A stretch of DNA of 64,000 bases from Ruminococcus sp. Phil15 (GTDB lineage Bacteria > Bacillota > Clostridia > Oscillospirales > Ruminococcaceae), in NCBI GenBank assembly GCA_001940995.1, contig MSHC01000020.1, positions 50,822 through 114,821 of the forward strand, written 5' to 3'. The number at the start of each line of letters is the position of its first letter. The stretch's first letter is position 1. The translations under genes were made by a program, and so were the position numbers. The notes under the pieces were generated by a model. That model saw only the letters and a program-made list of their open reading frames with translations. It did no database searches and was not told the DNA's origin. This document shows positions 17,688 to 26,169 of the stretch, in pieces.

Positions 17688-19022
17688 ATGCTAAAGACTC
17701 TTCGTAATGCATGGAGTATTCCGGATTTAAGAAGAAAAATTCTTTACACATTGCTCATCATCATCGTCTACCGTATAGGAGGAGCAATAGCTGTTCCTTA
17801 CATCGACAGAGTCGCACTTCAGGCTTGGGCTGATTCGGCTACCTCATCGGGTAACATCTTCAGCTACCTGAACGTCCTCTCGGGCGGTACTTTCTCTAAG
17901 GCTACTATTCTCGCTCTTTCAGTTGGTCCGTATATCAACGCTCAGATTATTCTTCAGCTGCTTACCTACGCAATTCCTCCTCTTGAGAGACTTGCTAAGG
18001 AAGGCATGGAAGGCAGAAAGAAGCTTAACAAAATCAACAGATACGTCGCACTCGGAATTTCTCTGTTCCAGGCTTGGGCTTACTATCTCACTCTCAAGAA
18101 GGCAGGAGCTCTCATATACTGCGCACAGACAGGCTACGAAACATTCAGCAAATCAAAGATGTTCTCTGAGCTTGTTATTATCGCTTGCTTTACCGCAGGT
18201 GCTTCGCTGATTATTTGGCTTGGCGACAAGATCACCGAAAAGGGACTCGGAAACGGTATGTCAATGCTCATTTTTGCAGGTATCGTTGCAAGAGGTCCTC
18301 AGGCAGTCCTCTCCCTCATCGCTATGATGGGTACGGGCGAGGTTAGGTATATGATATTAGTTCCTATCATTATCCTTTTCTTTATCGCTATGATTGCTTT
18401 CGTTGTATTTATGAACAACGCAGAAAGACGTATCCATATCCAGTATTCAAAGCGTGTTGTAGGAAACAAGATCTACGGCGGACAAAGCTCGTACATTCCT
18501 ATAAAGATCTGTATGTCAGGCGTTTTGCCTATCATCTTTGCAATGTCGTTTATGTCGCTGCCTGCAACATTAGAGATGTTCATCGCTGACCCGGGCCGTG
18601 GACAGTCGGGTATCAAGTGGTTCTACCACGGACTTCTCCACGTATTCAGCACAGATCACCCGGTGTATGCGGTTCTCTACTTCCTGCTCATCATAGGATT
18701 TAACTACTTCTATGTTTCGATGCAGTACAACCCTGTCGAGATCGCTAACAATCTCCGCCAGAGCAACGGCGCAATACAGGGTATCAGACCGGGCCGTCCG
18801 ACAGCCGATTACTTCAAGAGAGTTATCTCCAAGATTACAATCGTTGGCGCATTCTTCCTCGGAGTTATGGCAGTTATTCCAATCTTCTTTGCAAGATTTA
18901 CTCAGACAGGTCTGGCAATAGGCGGAACTTCGATGCTCATCGTTGTAAGCGTTGCGCTCGAAACTGTCCGTACACTCGAATCTCAGATGATGATGCGTCA
19001 TCACAAGGGATTCCTTGAATAA
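17688..19022 (+). CDS. secY: Preprotein translocase subunit SecY
   Basis: 444 residues with ten hydrophobic segments, forming the membrane channel for Sec-dependent export together with SecE and SecG. Signature regions are SVGPYINAQIILQLL (plug/TM2 area), KGLGNGMSMLIFAGIVA and NPVEIANNLRQSNGAIQGIRPG, the cytoplasmic loop that contacts SecA or the ribosome. Position between rplO and adk is the standard Firmicutes order. Length is slightly above the usual 430. Confidence 0.97.
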   Translation: MLKTLRNAWSIPDLRRKILYTLLIIIVYRIGGAIAVPYIDRVALQAWADSATSSGNIFSYLNVLSGGTFSKATILALSVGPYINAQIILQLLTYAIPPLERLAKEGMEGRKKLNKINRYVALGISLFQAWAYYLTLKKAGALIYCAQTGYETFSKSKMFSELVIIACFTAGASLIIWLGDKITEKGLGNGMSMLIFAGIVARGPQAVLSLIAMMGTGEVRYMILVPIIILFFIAMIAFVVFMNNAERRIHIQYSKRVVGNKIYGGQSSYIPIKICMSGVLPIIFAMSFMSLPATLEMFIADPGRGQSGIKWFYHGLLHVFSTDHPVYAVLYFLLIIGFNYFYVSMQYNPVEIANNLRQSNGAIQGIRPGRPTADYFKRVISKITIVGAFFLGVMAVIPIFFARFTQTGLAIGGTSMLIVVSVALETVRTLESQMMMRHHKGFLE

Positions 19023-19042
19023 AATAACGGGAGGTAAATCGA

Positions 19043-19675
19043 ATGAATCTGATTCTTTTAGGCGCACCGGGCGCAGGTAAGGGCACTCAGGCAGAGGTTA
19101 TCTGCAACGCTCTTAAAATCCCTACAATCTCCACGGGAAATATGCTCAGAGCAGCTGTCAAGGACGGTACGGAGTACGGTCTTAAAGCTAAGGCTGCTAT
19201 GGACGCAGGCGACCTCGTTTCCGACGATATCGTAATCGGTATCTTAAAGGACAGAATCGCCCAGGATGACTGCAAGGGCGGCTTCATCCTCGACGGCTTC
19301 CCAAGAACCGTTCCGCAGGCAGAGGCTCTCGACACAATGGGTGTCAGAATCGACAAGGTTGTCGAAATCCATGTTGCGGACGAAACGATCCAGAGAAGAT
19401 TGTCCGGCAGACGTGTTTGCGAAGGCTGCGGCAATTCCTATCATATCGACTTCAAGCCGACTAAGGTAGAAGGCATCTGCGACGCTTGCGGCGCTAAGAC
19501 GGTTATCCGTAAGGACGACGAACCCGCAACCGTTATCGACAGACTCAAGACCTACCACGAAAAGACAGCTCCCCTCAAGGATTACTACGCTAAGCAGGGT
19601 AAGCTCGTTACAGTAGAAGGTCAGGAGGAAGTCGCTGAAACCTCCAAGCTAACCTTGAAGGCTATTGAGGGCTGA
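19043..19675 (+). CDS. adk: Adenylate kinase, zinc-lid form
   Basis: 210 residues. It interconverts ATP + AMP and 2 ADP. The P-loop is [10 protein letters not shown] at residues 7-16, the AMP site is STGNMLR, and [16 protein letters not shown] is conserved. The lid contains CEGCG ... CDACG, four cysteines that bind zinc as in Gram-positive adenylate kinases. It stops two bases before map, within the operon. Confidence 0.97.
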   Translation: MNLILLGAPGAGKGTQAEVICNALKIPTISTGNMLRAAVKDGTEYGLKAKAAMDAGDLVSDDIVIGILKDRIAQDDCKGGFILDGFPRTVPQAEALDTMGVRIDKVVEIHVADETIQRRLSGRRVCEGCGNSYHIDFKPTKVEGICDACGAKTVIRKDDEPATVIDRLKTYHEKTAPLKDYYAKQGKLVTVEGQEEVAETSKLTLKAIEG

Positions 19676-19677
19676 TA

Positions 19678-20424
19678 ATGATTATCATTAAAACAAGCTC
19701 AGAAATTGCTAAGCTGAGAAAAGCAAATAAGCTTACACACGACGCTCTCGACCTCGCAGGCGAGTCGATAAGACCCGGTATGACGACGGCGGAGCTTGAC
19801 AAGATTATCGAAAAGTTCTTTAAATCACACGGCGCAAAGTCGGGATTCCTCGGCTACGGCGGATTTCCGGGTTCAGCTTGCATCTCGATCAACGAGGTCG
19901 TCATTCACGGTATCCCCGGCGCAAGAGTGATTGAAGAGGGCGACATCGTGTCCGTTGATACGGGCGCTCTCATAGACGGCTACTACGGCGATTCCGCAAG
20001 AACTTTCGCCGTCGGAAAAGTTTCCGAAACGGCAAAAGCTCTTATGCAGTCGACCGAGGAAAGCCTCTATAAGGCTCTCGAGCTTGTAAAGCCGGGCGTA
20101 AGACTCGGCGACATAGGCTACGCAATTTCAAAGTATAACGAGGACAGAGGATTTTCCGTAGTGCGTGAGTTCGTCGGCCACGGAGTCGGCAGGGATATGC
20201 ACGAGGACCCGGAAGTGCCAAACTATGGCAAGCCCGGTCACGGACAGCGCCTTATGCCGGGTATGGTTATCGCCATAGAGCCTATGATTGCAGCGGGAAG
20301 CGCCGCAATAAAGGTTTTGCCCGATAAATGGACGGTCGTCACAAGGGATAATTCTCTCGCAGCTCACTTTGAGCATACAATCGCCGTAACCTCCGATGGA
20401 TGCGTAGTGCTTTCAGCGGAGTAA
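19678..20424 (+). CDS. map: Type I methionine aminopeptidase
   Basis: 248 residues. It removes the initiator methionine from new proteins. The dinuclear metal site is readable: SVDTGALIDGYYGDSARTF gives two Asp, VGHGVGRDMHEDP the His, MVIAIEPMI and HFEHTIAV the two Glu. No N-terminal zinc finger extension, so type Ia. It directly follows adk, as in Bacillus. Confidence 0.97.
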   Translation: MIIIKTSSEIAKLRKANKLTHDALDLAGESIRPGMTTAELDKIIEKFFKSHGAKSGFLGYGGFPGSACISINEVVIHGIPGARVIEEGDIVSVDTGALIDGYYGDSARTFAVGKVSETAKALMQSTEESLYKALELVKPGVRLGDIGYAISKYNEDRGFSVVREFVGHGVGRDMHEDPEVPNYGKPGHGQRLMPGMVIAIEPMIAAGSAAIKVLPDKWTVVTRDNSLAAHFEHTIAVTSDGCVVLSAE

Positions 20425-20429
20425 GGGTT

Positions 20430-20705
20430 ATGTGCGTTGTGAATATTACCCCCGGCTCGATAGTAATGGCGTGCGCAGGTCGTGACAAGGGTTCCTTATT
20501 CGTTGCATTGGAATCTCACGACGGCTTGGCGATTATTGCGAACGGCAAATCAAGAAAGCTTGAAAAGCCGAAGCGCAAAAATCTCAAGCACATTTCACCT
20601 ACCGACACAGTCATTTCACTTGACGGGCTGACAAACAAAAAACTGAGAAGGTATCTTGCCGAGTATAAACCCGATACAAAGCAGAATACCGACTGTACGC
20701 CTTAG
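20430..20705 (+). CDS. KOW-domain RNA-binding protein (L14e-like)
   Basis: 91 residues from ATG 20430; a longer frame upstream overlaps map and lacks a ribosome site. The N-terminus NITPGSIVMACAGRDKGSLF is a KOW-type motif, like eukaryotic/archaeal L14e, and a basic segment KSRKLEKPKRKNLKH follows. Genes of this type commonly sit between map and infA in clostridia and are thought to be RNA- or ribosome-associated. The exact role is not known to me. Confidence 0.75.
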   Translation: MCVVNITPGSIVMACAGRDKGSLFVALESHDGLAIIANGKSRKLEKPKRKNLKHISPTDTVISLDGLTNKKLRRYLAEYKPDTKQNTDCTP

Positions 20706-20723
20706 AAAAGGGGATTGAAATTT

Positions 20724-20942
20724 ATGTCAAAAGAAGATGTAATCGAACTTGAAGGTACTGTGCTTGAGGCTTTGCCAAACGCAATGTTCCAGGTTGAGCT
20801 TGCTAACGGACATAAGATTTTAGCACACGTTTCCGGAAAGCTCAGAATGAACTACATTCGTATCGTTCCCGGAGATAAGGTAACGGTTGAAATGTCACCT
20901 TATGACTTGTCAAAGGGAAGAATTACATGGAGAACCAAGTAA
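20724..20942 (+). CDS. infA: Translation initiation factor IF-1
   Basis: 72 residues from ATG 20724, which matches the family length exactly; an in-frame TTG at 20715 is less likely. [19 protein letters not shown] and [19 protein letters not shown] are diagnostic of the OB-fold factor that occupies the 30S A site during initiation. Confidence 0.96.
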   Translation: MSKEDVIELEGTVLEALPNAMFQVELANGHKILAHVSGKLRMNYIRIVPGDKVTVEMSPYDLSKGRITWRTK

Positions 20943-21008
20943 GGTTGTCCTAAGAACCAATTAACCAAATGCAGATTCGTATCTGCGAACTATTAAGGAG
21001 GTATTCAC

Positions 21009-21122
21009 ATGAAAGTAAGACCTTCAGTTAAGCCAATGTGTGAAAAGTGCAAGGTTATCAAGCGTAAGGGCAAGGTAATGGTTATCTGCCAGAATCCTAA
21101 GCACAAGCAGCGTCAGGGCTAA
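21009..21122 (+). CDS. rpmJ: 50S ribosomal protein bL36, zinc type
   Basis: 37 residues, [17 protein letters not shown]. Cysteines 11, 14 and 27 with a histidine near 32 form the zinc ribbon (C+ type). Shine-Dalgarno AAGGAGG. Standard place between infA and rpsM. Confidence 0.96.
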   Translation: MKVRPSVKPMCEKCKVIKRKGKVMVICQNPKHKQRQG

Positions 21123-21151
21123 ACAAACTTTAATGGAGGTGCAGCTAAATA

Positions 21152-21520
21152 ATGGCTCGTATTGCTAGTATTGACCTTCCAAAGGATAAGAGAATCGAAA
21201 TCGGTCTAACTTATATCTATGGAATCGGTCGTCCAACAGCTACAAAAATTCTTGAGGCAACAGGTATCAGCCCAGATACAAGAGTAAAGGACCTCACAGA
21301 TGAAGATGTAGCAAAACTTCGTGAGTATATTGACCACAACGTTGTTGTTGAAGGTGACCTCAGAAGAGAAGTTGCTCTCAACATCAAAAGACTTATCGAA
21401 ATCGGTTGCTACCGTGGAACACGTCACCGCAAGGGACTCCCGGTTAGAGGTCAGAGAACAAAGACCAATGCAAGAACTCGTAAGGGTCCTGTAAAGACAA
21501 TCGCTAACAAGAAGAAGTAA
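21152..21520 (+). CDS. rpsM: 30S ribosomal protein uS13
   Basis: 122 residues, [20 protein letters not shown], helix-two-turn-helix [19 protein letters not shown] and the basic tail [20 protein letters not shown]. It contacts P-site tRNA and bridges to the 50S subunit. Confidence 0.97.
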   Translation: MARIASIDLPKDKRIEIGLTYIYGIGRPTATKILEATGISPDTRVKDLTDEDVAKLREYIDHNVVVEGDLRREVALNIKRLIEIGCYRGTRHRKGLPVRGQRTKTNARTRKGPVKTIANKKK

Positions 21521-21533
21521 GGAGGGATAGAAC

Positions 21534-21929
21534 ATGGCTCAGGCTAAGAAGACTACTATTCGTCGTCGTCGTGAAAAGAAGAATATCGAAAACGGACAGG
21601 TTCATATCCAGTCTACTTTCAACAACACAATCGTTACTATCACTGACCTTCAGGGTAATGCAATTTCTTGGGCATCCGCAGGTGAACTCGGATTCAGAGG
21701 CTCCAAGAAGTCTACTCCGTTCGCTGCTCAGACTGCTGCTGAAACAGCTGCAAGAGCTGCTAAGGAACACGGACTCAAGACAGTTGAAGTATACGTTAAG
21801 GGACCGGGCGCAGGAAGAGAAGCCGCTATCAGAGCTCTCCAGTCAGAGGATCTCGAGGTTAAGCTTATCAAGGACGTAACCCCAATTCCTCACAACGGTT
21901 GCCGCCCGCCAAAGAGAAGAAGAGTGTAG
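21534..21929 (+). CDS. rpsK: 30S ribosomal protein uS11
   Basis: 131 residues. [20 protein letters not shown], the [14 protein letters not shown] block and the C-terminal [15 protein letters not shown] identify uS11 of the platform. It is followed by a 133-base structured gap before rpsD. Confidence 0.97.
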   Translation: MAQAKKTTIRRRREKKNIENGQVHIQSTFNNTIVTITDLQGNAISWASAGELGFRGSKKSTPFAAQTAAETAARAAKEHGLKTVEVYVKGPGAGREAAIRALQSEDLEVKLIKDVTPIPHNGCRPPKRRRV

Positions 21930-21973
21930 TTCTGTACACCTTTCATTTCTTTGAAACATTCGTAAAACATAAA

Positions 21974-22035
21974 CCGAGTTACCCCCTAAGTTTACTCGGC
22001 GTCGGACAGCGGAGAAATCCTCCGCAAAGGTCTGA
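21974..22035 (+). promoter_or_regulatory. Structured leader upstream of rpsD (S4-leader candidate)
   Basis: Hairpin CCGAGT/ACTCGG (21974-21999) is followed by a two-part stem: TCGGAC/GTCTGA (22002-22007 with 22030-22035) enclosing GCGGAG/CTCCGC (22009-22025). In Firmicutes S4 autoregulates rpsD through a structured leader in the mRNA. Position fits; I cannot confirm the pseudoknot by eye. Confidence 0.4.
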
Positions 22036-22062
22036 TATTATTTAAAAACGGAGGAAATTATT

Positions 22063-22659
22063 ATGGCAGTTAACAGAGAACCAATTCTAAAGAGATGTAA
22101 GTCCTTAGGCATCAGCCCGATGGTTATGGGCGTTGCTAAGGAAACCAAGCGTGACCCTAACGCAAATAAGAGAAAGAAAGTTTCTGAATACGGTTTGCAG
22201 CTCAAGGAAAAGCAGAAGCTGAAGTTCATCTACGGCGTATTAGAGAAGCAGTTCTATCACTACTTTGAAATTGCTCAGAAGATGGAAGGTCAGGCAGGTG
22301 CAAATCTTCTGACTTGTCTTGAATCAAGACTTGATAACATCGTTTTCAGAATGGGTCTTTCAATGACAAGAAGAGAAGCAAGACAGCTCGTTGTTCACGG
22401 TCATTTTGACGTAAACGGACAGAGAGTAGACATTCCTTCTTACAGAGTAAAGGTTGGCGACGTTATTTCCCTCAGAGAAAAGAGCAAGAAGAGCGCTAAG
22501 TTCAAGGAAATCGTTGAAGCTACAAACGGCAGACTCGTTCCTACATGGCTCGATATGGACAAGGAGAAGCTCGCAGCTAAGGTTGTTCGTATGCCTGCAA
22601 AGGAAGACCTCGATTACGAGATTGAAGAACACCTCATCGTTGAGTTGTACTCCAAATAA
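22063..22659 (+). CDS. rpsD: 30S ribosomal protein uS4
   Basis: 198 residues. MAVNREPILKRCKSLGISP is the N-terminus, and the S4 RNA-binding domain RLDNIVFRMGLSMTRREARQ lies around residue 95. It has a single N-terminal cysteine, so it is the zinc-free (C-) form. uS4 nucleates 16S rRNA assembly and represses ribosomal genes. It lies between rpsK and rpoA, unlike Bacillus subtilis where it is elsewhere. Confidence 0.97.
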   Translation: MAVNREPILKRCKSLGISPMVMGVAKETKRDPNANKRKKVSEYGLQLKEKQKLKFIYGVLEKQFYHYFEIAQKMEGQAGANLLTCLESRLDNIVFRMGLSMTRREARQLVVHGHFDVNGQRVDIPSYRVKVGDVISLREKSKKSAKFKEIVEATNGRLVPTWLDMDKEKLAAKVVRMPAKEDLDYEIEEHLIVELYSK

Positions 22660-22672
22660 TAACACCCCGCTT

Positions 22673-22694
22673 GAATCGGAAGCTTTTCCGATTC
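22673..22694 (+). repeat. Hairpin between rpsD and rpoA
   Basis: GAATCGGAA pairs perfectly with TTCCGATTC around GCTT. No T run follows, so it is more likely a processing or pausing element than a terminator. Confidence 0.5.
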
Positions 22695-22781
22695 TTGACG
22701 GATTGGTTAAGCAAAGACTTATACGGTACTTTGCTGCATTCGTTAAAAACTATTCGAGTTTTGGACACGGGAGGGTTATAA

Positions 22782-23744
22782 ATGCTTGAAAAAATTGAAA
22801 AGCCAGATATTAAAATAGCTGATCACAAGAGCGACGGAAGCTACGGCAAGTTTGTTCTCGAGCCGCTCGAGAGAGGCTATGGTACAACTCTTGGAAACAG
22901 CTTGAGAAGGGTTCTTCTCTCCTCATTGCCTGGTGTTGCAGTTACATCCGTAAAGATCGACGGCGTTCACCATGAGCTTTCCACTATCCCGGGCGTTAAG
23001 GAAGATGTCACAGAGATCGTCCTTAACCTTAAAGGTCTTACAGCAAAGCTTTATTGCGAAGGACCAAAGACTATCTACATTGAAGCAGAAGGCGAGTGCG
23101 AGGTAACAGCAGGCGATATCAAGACGGATTCCGAAGTTGATATCCTTGTGCCTGATATGCACATTGCTACGCTCGGTGCGGGTGCAAAACTTTATATGGA
23201 AATAGTTATCGACAGAGGCAGAGGCTATGTTACTTCCGAAAAGAACAAGCAGCTTATGCCGGCGAATACTCCGATAGGCGTGATCGCCATGGACAGCATC
23301 TACACACCTGTCCTCAAGGTAAACTATACCGTAGAAAATACTCGTGTCGGTCAGATCACCGACTACGACAAGCTCATTTTAGAGGTTTGGACCGATGGAA
23401 CGATTTCCGCTAAGGAATCAGTTTCCCTCGCAGCTAAGCTGCTCACTGAGCACCTTAACCTCTTCGTTGACCTTTCTGAGGAAGCAAACGTTACAGAAAT
23501 GCTCGTGGAAAAGGACGACAAGGGTAAGGAGAAAATCCTCGAAATGACAATCGAAGAGCTTGATTTGTCTGTTCGTTCATTCAACTGTCTGAAGAGAGCA
23601 GGAATCAACACCGTTAATGACCTTATTGAAAAGTCCGAGGAGGAAATGATGAAGGTCAGAAACCTCGGTAAGAAGTCATTTGACGAGGTAAAGGAGAAGC
23701 TGAGGTCTTTAGGTTACGACCTTAGCTCAGAAGAAGATAATTAA
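22782..23744 (+). CDS. rpoA: RNA polymerase alpha subunit
   Basis: 320 residues. The N-terminal dimerisation domain carries [20 protein letters not shown], the C-terminal domain [20 protein letters not shown] binds UP elements and activators. Standard size and place between rpsD and rplQ. Confidence 0.97.
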   Translation: MLEKIEKPDIKIADHKSDGSYGKFVLEPLERGYGTTLGNSLRRVLLSSLPGVAVTSVKIDGVHHELSTIPGVKEDVTEIVLNLKGLTAKLYCEGPKTIYIEAEGECEVTAGDIKTDSEVDILVPDMHIATLGAGAKLYMEIVIDRGRGYVTSEKNKQLMPANTPIGVIAMDSIYTPVLKVNYTVENTRVGQITDYDKLILEVWTDGTISAKESVSLAAKLLTEHLNLFVDLSEEANVTEMLVEKDDKGKEKILEMTIEELDLSVRSFNCLKRAGINTVNDLIEKSEEEMMKVRNLGKKSFDEVKEKLRSLGYDLSSEEDN

Positions 23745-23761
23745 GATAGGAGTGAATATCT

Positions 23762-24103
23762 ATGCCAGGAACAAGAAAGCTTGGAAGAGCAAGTGACCAC
23801 AGAAAGGCTATGCTTAGAGCTATGGTTACTTTCCTTCTTGAAAAGGGTAAGATTGAAACAACTGTAACAAGAGCTAAAGAAGTAAGCGCAATGGCTGACA
23901 AGATGATTACGCTTGGCAAGGCCGGCGATTTACACTCAAAGCGTCAGGTTTTGGCATACGTTACTAAGGAAAGCGTTGCTAAGAAGCTTTTCGACGAAAT
24001 TGCACCTACTTATGCAGAGCGCAATGGCGGTTATACTAAGATTGTAAAGACCGGCCCACGTCGTGGCGACGCTGCTGAAATGGCTATCATTCAGCTTGTT
24101 TAA
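23762..24103 (+). CDS. rplQ: 50S ribosomal protein bL17
   Basis: 113 residues, [20 protein letters not shown] and the C-terminal [20 protein letters not shown]. It is the last gene of the ribosomal superoperon, followed by a terminator at 24126. Unlike many Firmicutes, no ecfA1-ecfA2-ecfT-truA follows. Confidence 0.97.
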   Translation: MPGTRKLGRASDHRKAMLRAMVTFLLEKGKIETTVTRAKEVSAMADKMITLGKAGDLHSKRQVLAYVTKESVAKKLFDEIAPTYAERNGGYTKIVKTGPRRGDAAEMAIIQLV

Positions 24104-24125
24104 TCTAAAGTTTGCATAACTTAAC

Positions 24126-24159
24126 AAATCCCCTGCGGAGCAATCCGTGGGGGATTTTT
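24126..24159 (+). terminator. Terminator of the ribosomal superoperon
   Basis: AAATCCCC..CGGA pairs with TCCG..GGGGATTT and is followed by T residues. Confidence 0.9.
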
Positions 24160-24420
24160 GTAAATGGTTTGTCATACGCTTGTTATTATCTATTCATAAC
24201 ATTTTAACTGTATGTGCTATATCACGTGGCTTCACCGATTTAAAGTGATGCAATTGTCTGGGAATGGGTATTCTGTTGTTCGGTGCGTATTAGTTATTTT
24301 TAAAGAAGCAAGCACCAATTGTATGTAATAGAGATATGTAAGTCTACAAGATTTGGAATCATTGGTGTACTTGCCTTTGTTTGACCGCAAACAGCACAAA
24401 TACTAGATTCTCTTCTTTAT

Positions 24421-24455
24421 TCGGCTTTCTTCTCTTAGCAAGAGAAGAAAGCCGA
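24421..24455. repeat. Perfect 16-bp inverted repeat
   Basis: TCGGCTTTCTTCTCTT and AAGAGAAGAAAGCCGA flank AGC. It lies 11 bases upstream of the ABC-F promoter -35 and has no T tail, so it may be an operator or RNA element instead of a terminator. Confidence 0.6.
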
Positions 24456-24465
24456 GCGTAACTTC

Positions 24466-24494
24466 TTGACCTAAACGCTGTAATAGTGTATAAT
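24466..24494 (+). promoter_or_regulatory. Sigma-A promoter of the ABC-F gene
   Basis: TTGACC (24466-24471), 17-base spacer, TATAAT (24489-24494), 36 bases before the ATG. Confidence 0.85.
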
Positions 24495-24529
24495 AAAATA
24501 GATAGTGTAATAATGAAAGGAATTATAGA

Positions 24530-26146
24530 ATGATTAGTGTTAGTAACGTAAGCCTACAGTTTGGCGGAACATATCTGTTTAAGGACGTTGACCTCAAATT
24601 TGCAGACGGCAACTGCTACGGAGTTATCGGCGCAAACGGCGCAGGCAAGTCCACCTTCCTGCGTATTCTCTGCGGAGAACTGGAGCCGTCAAGCGGCGAG
24701 GTGGTAATATCCAAGGAATCAAGAATGTCAGTTTTAAAACAGGACCACTTCGCATACGACGAGTATAACGTCTTAGATACGGTAATAATGGGCAACGAGC
24801 GGCTCTATGAAATTATGAAGCGGAAGGACGAGCTGTATGCCAAGGAGGACTTCACCGACGAGGACGGAGAGCTCGCCGCACAGCTTGAGGGCGAGTTTGC
24901 CGAGCTTAACGGCTGGGAGGCGGAGTCTGACGCTTCAAAGCTTATACAGGGCTTGGGTCTGTCTGAGGATATCCTGTACACGCAAATGTCATATCTCTCG
25001 GGTAACGAAAAGGTAAAGGTGCTTCTTGCACAGGCGCTTTTCGGTAACCCCGATATCATTTTGCTTGACGAGCCTACAAACCACCTCGACATAGATGCGA
25101 TCCGTTGGCTTGAGGACTTCCTCGCCGAGTATTTCGGCACTGTGATAGTTGTGTCCCACGACAGACACTTCCTCAACAACGTCTGCACCCATATAGTCGA
25201 TATCGACTATACAAAAATCAAGATGTATGTCGGAAACTACGAGTTCTGGTACGAATCGTCGCAGCTTATCCAGCGTATGATTAAACAGCAGAATAAAAAG
25301 GCAGAGGAAAAAATCAAAGAGCTTCAGGAGTTTATCGCAAGATTTTCTGCGAACAAATCGAAGTCTAAGCAGGCTACATCGAGAAGAAAACTTCTCGACA
25401 AGATTACCGTCGAGGAAATGCCTGCGTCGTCAAGAAAATATCCGTTCATCTCATTTAATATGGACAGAGAGCCGGGCAAGGAAATTTTGCAGGTCAACGG
25501 AATATCAAAGACGGTTGACGGAGTGAAGCTCTTAAACAACGTGTCCTTTACCCTCGGAAGAACCGACAAGGTGTCCTTCATAGGCGAGTCGGAGCAGGCT
25601 ATTACAATGCTCTTTAAGATCCTTATGGGCGAGGAGCAGGCAGACGAGGGAACGTTCAAGTGGGGCAGTACAATTACGACCTCCTATTTCCCAAAGGACA
25701 ACTCGGAGTTCTTCAACGACTGCGACCTCAATATCGTAGAGTGGATAAGACAGTATTCCACAACTGAGGAAACCGAAACATTCCTGCGTGGATTTCTCGG
25801 CAAAATGCTCTTTACGGGCGACGATATCTACAAGCCTGTTAAAGTCCTTTCGGGCGGCGAAAAGGTAAGATGTATGTTCTCACGAATGATGCTTTTCGGC
25901 TCGAACTGCGTAATGCTTGACAGACCGACCAACCACCTCGATTTGGAGAGCATCACGGCTGTAAACAATGCGCTCTCCGACTTCAAGGGTGTGGTAATTC
26001 TTGCGTCGCACGACCACGAGATTATGCAGACGGTTTCAAACAGAATTATCGAGATCACCGAGAACGGCTGTATCGACAGGCTCGGCACATACGAGGAGTT
26101 CTTGGAGTTCAGACGTGAGCGTGGTATGAAGTCGTTTATTCAGTAA
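24530..26146 (+). CDS. ABC-F family ATPase, YkpA-like, with altered second site
   Basis: 538 residues, two ATP-binding domains, no membrane segment: an ABC-F protein of the YkpA/YbiT type that acts on ribosomes. Site 1 is intact: Walker A GANGAGKST (about 34-42), LSGNEKVKVLLAQ, Walker B IILLDEPTNHLD. In site 2 the P-loop is GESEQAIT, without GKS/T (as I recall, also so in Bacillus YkpA), and Walker B reads CVMLDRPTNHLDLES, with Arg (codon AGA near 25923) replacing the catalytic Glu. The linker region (KKAEEKIKELQEF...SKQATSRRKLL) is normal. Followed after 23 bases by an esterase gene, probably co-transcribed. Confidence 0.85.
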   Translation: MISVSNVSLQFGGTYLFKDVDLKFADGNCYGVIGANGAGKSTFLRILCGELEPSSGEVVISKESRMSVLKQDHFAYDEYNVLDTVIMGNERLYEIMKRKDELYAKEDFTDEDGELAAQLEGEFAELNGWEAESDASKLIQGLGLSEDILYTQMSYLSGNEKVKVLLAQALFGNPDIILLDEPTNHLDIDAIRWLEDFLAEYFGTVIVVSHDRHFLNNVCTHIVDIDYTKIKMYVGNYEFWYESSQLIQRMIKQQNKKAEEKIKELQEFIARFSANKSKSKQATSRRKLLDKITVEEMPASSRKYPFISFNMDREPGKEILQVNGISKTVDGVKLLNNVSFTLGRTDKVSFIGESEQAITMLFKILMGEEQADEGTFKWGSTITTSYFPKDNSEFFNDCDLNIVEWIRQYSTTEETETFLRGFLGKMLFTGDDIYKPVKVLSGGEKVRCMFSRMMLFGSNCVMLDRPTNHLDLESITAVNNALSDFKGVVILASHDHEIMQTVSNRIIEITENGCIDRLGTYEEFLEFRRERGMKSFIQ

Positions 26147-26169
26147 CAATCAAATCGGAGGAGTAGATT

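Larger units (their letters stand above)
24160..24529. other. Intergenic region with inverted repeats
   Basis: 370 bases without a gene. It holds an imperfect inverted repeat (GCAAGCACCAAT near 24309-24320, ATTGGTGTACTTGC near 24360-24373), a perfect 16-bp hairpin at 24421-24455 and the promoter of the next gene at 24466-24494. No small ORF is convincing. Confidence 0.6.

Noticed and set aside
22695..22725. Internal promoter of rpoA
   Set aside because: TTGACG is present but no good -10 follows at 16-18 bases.
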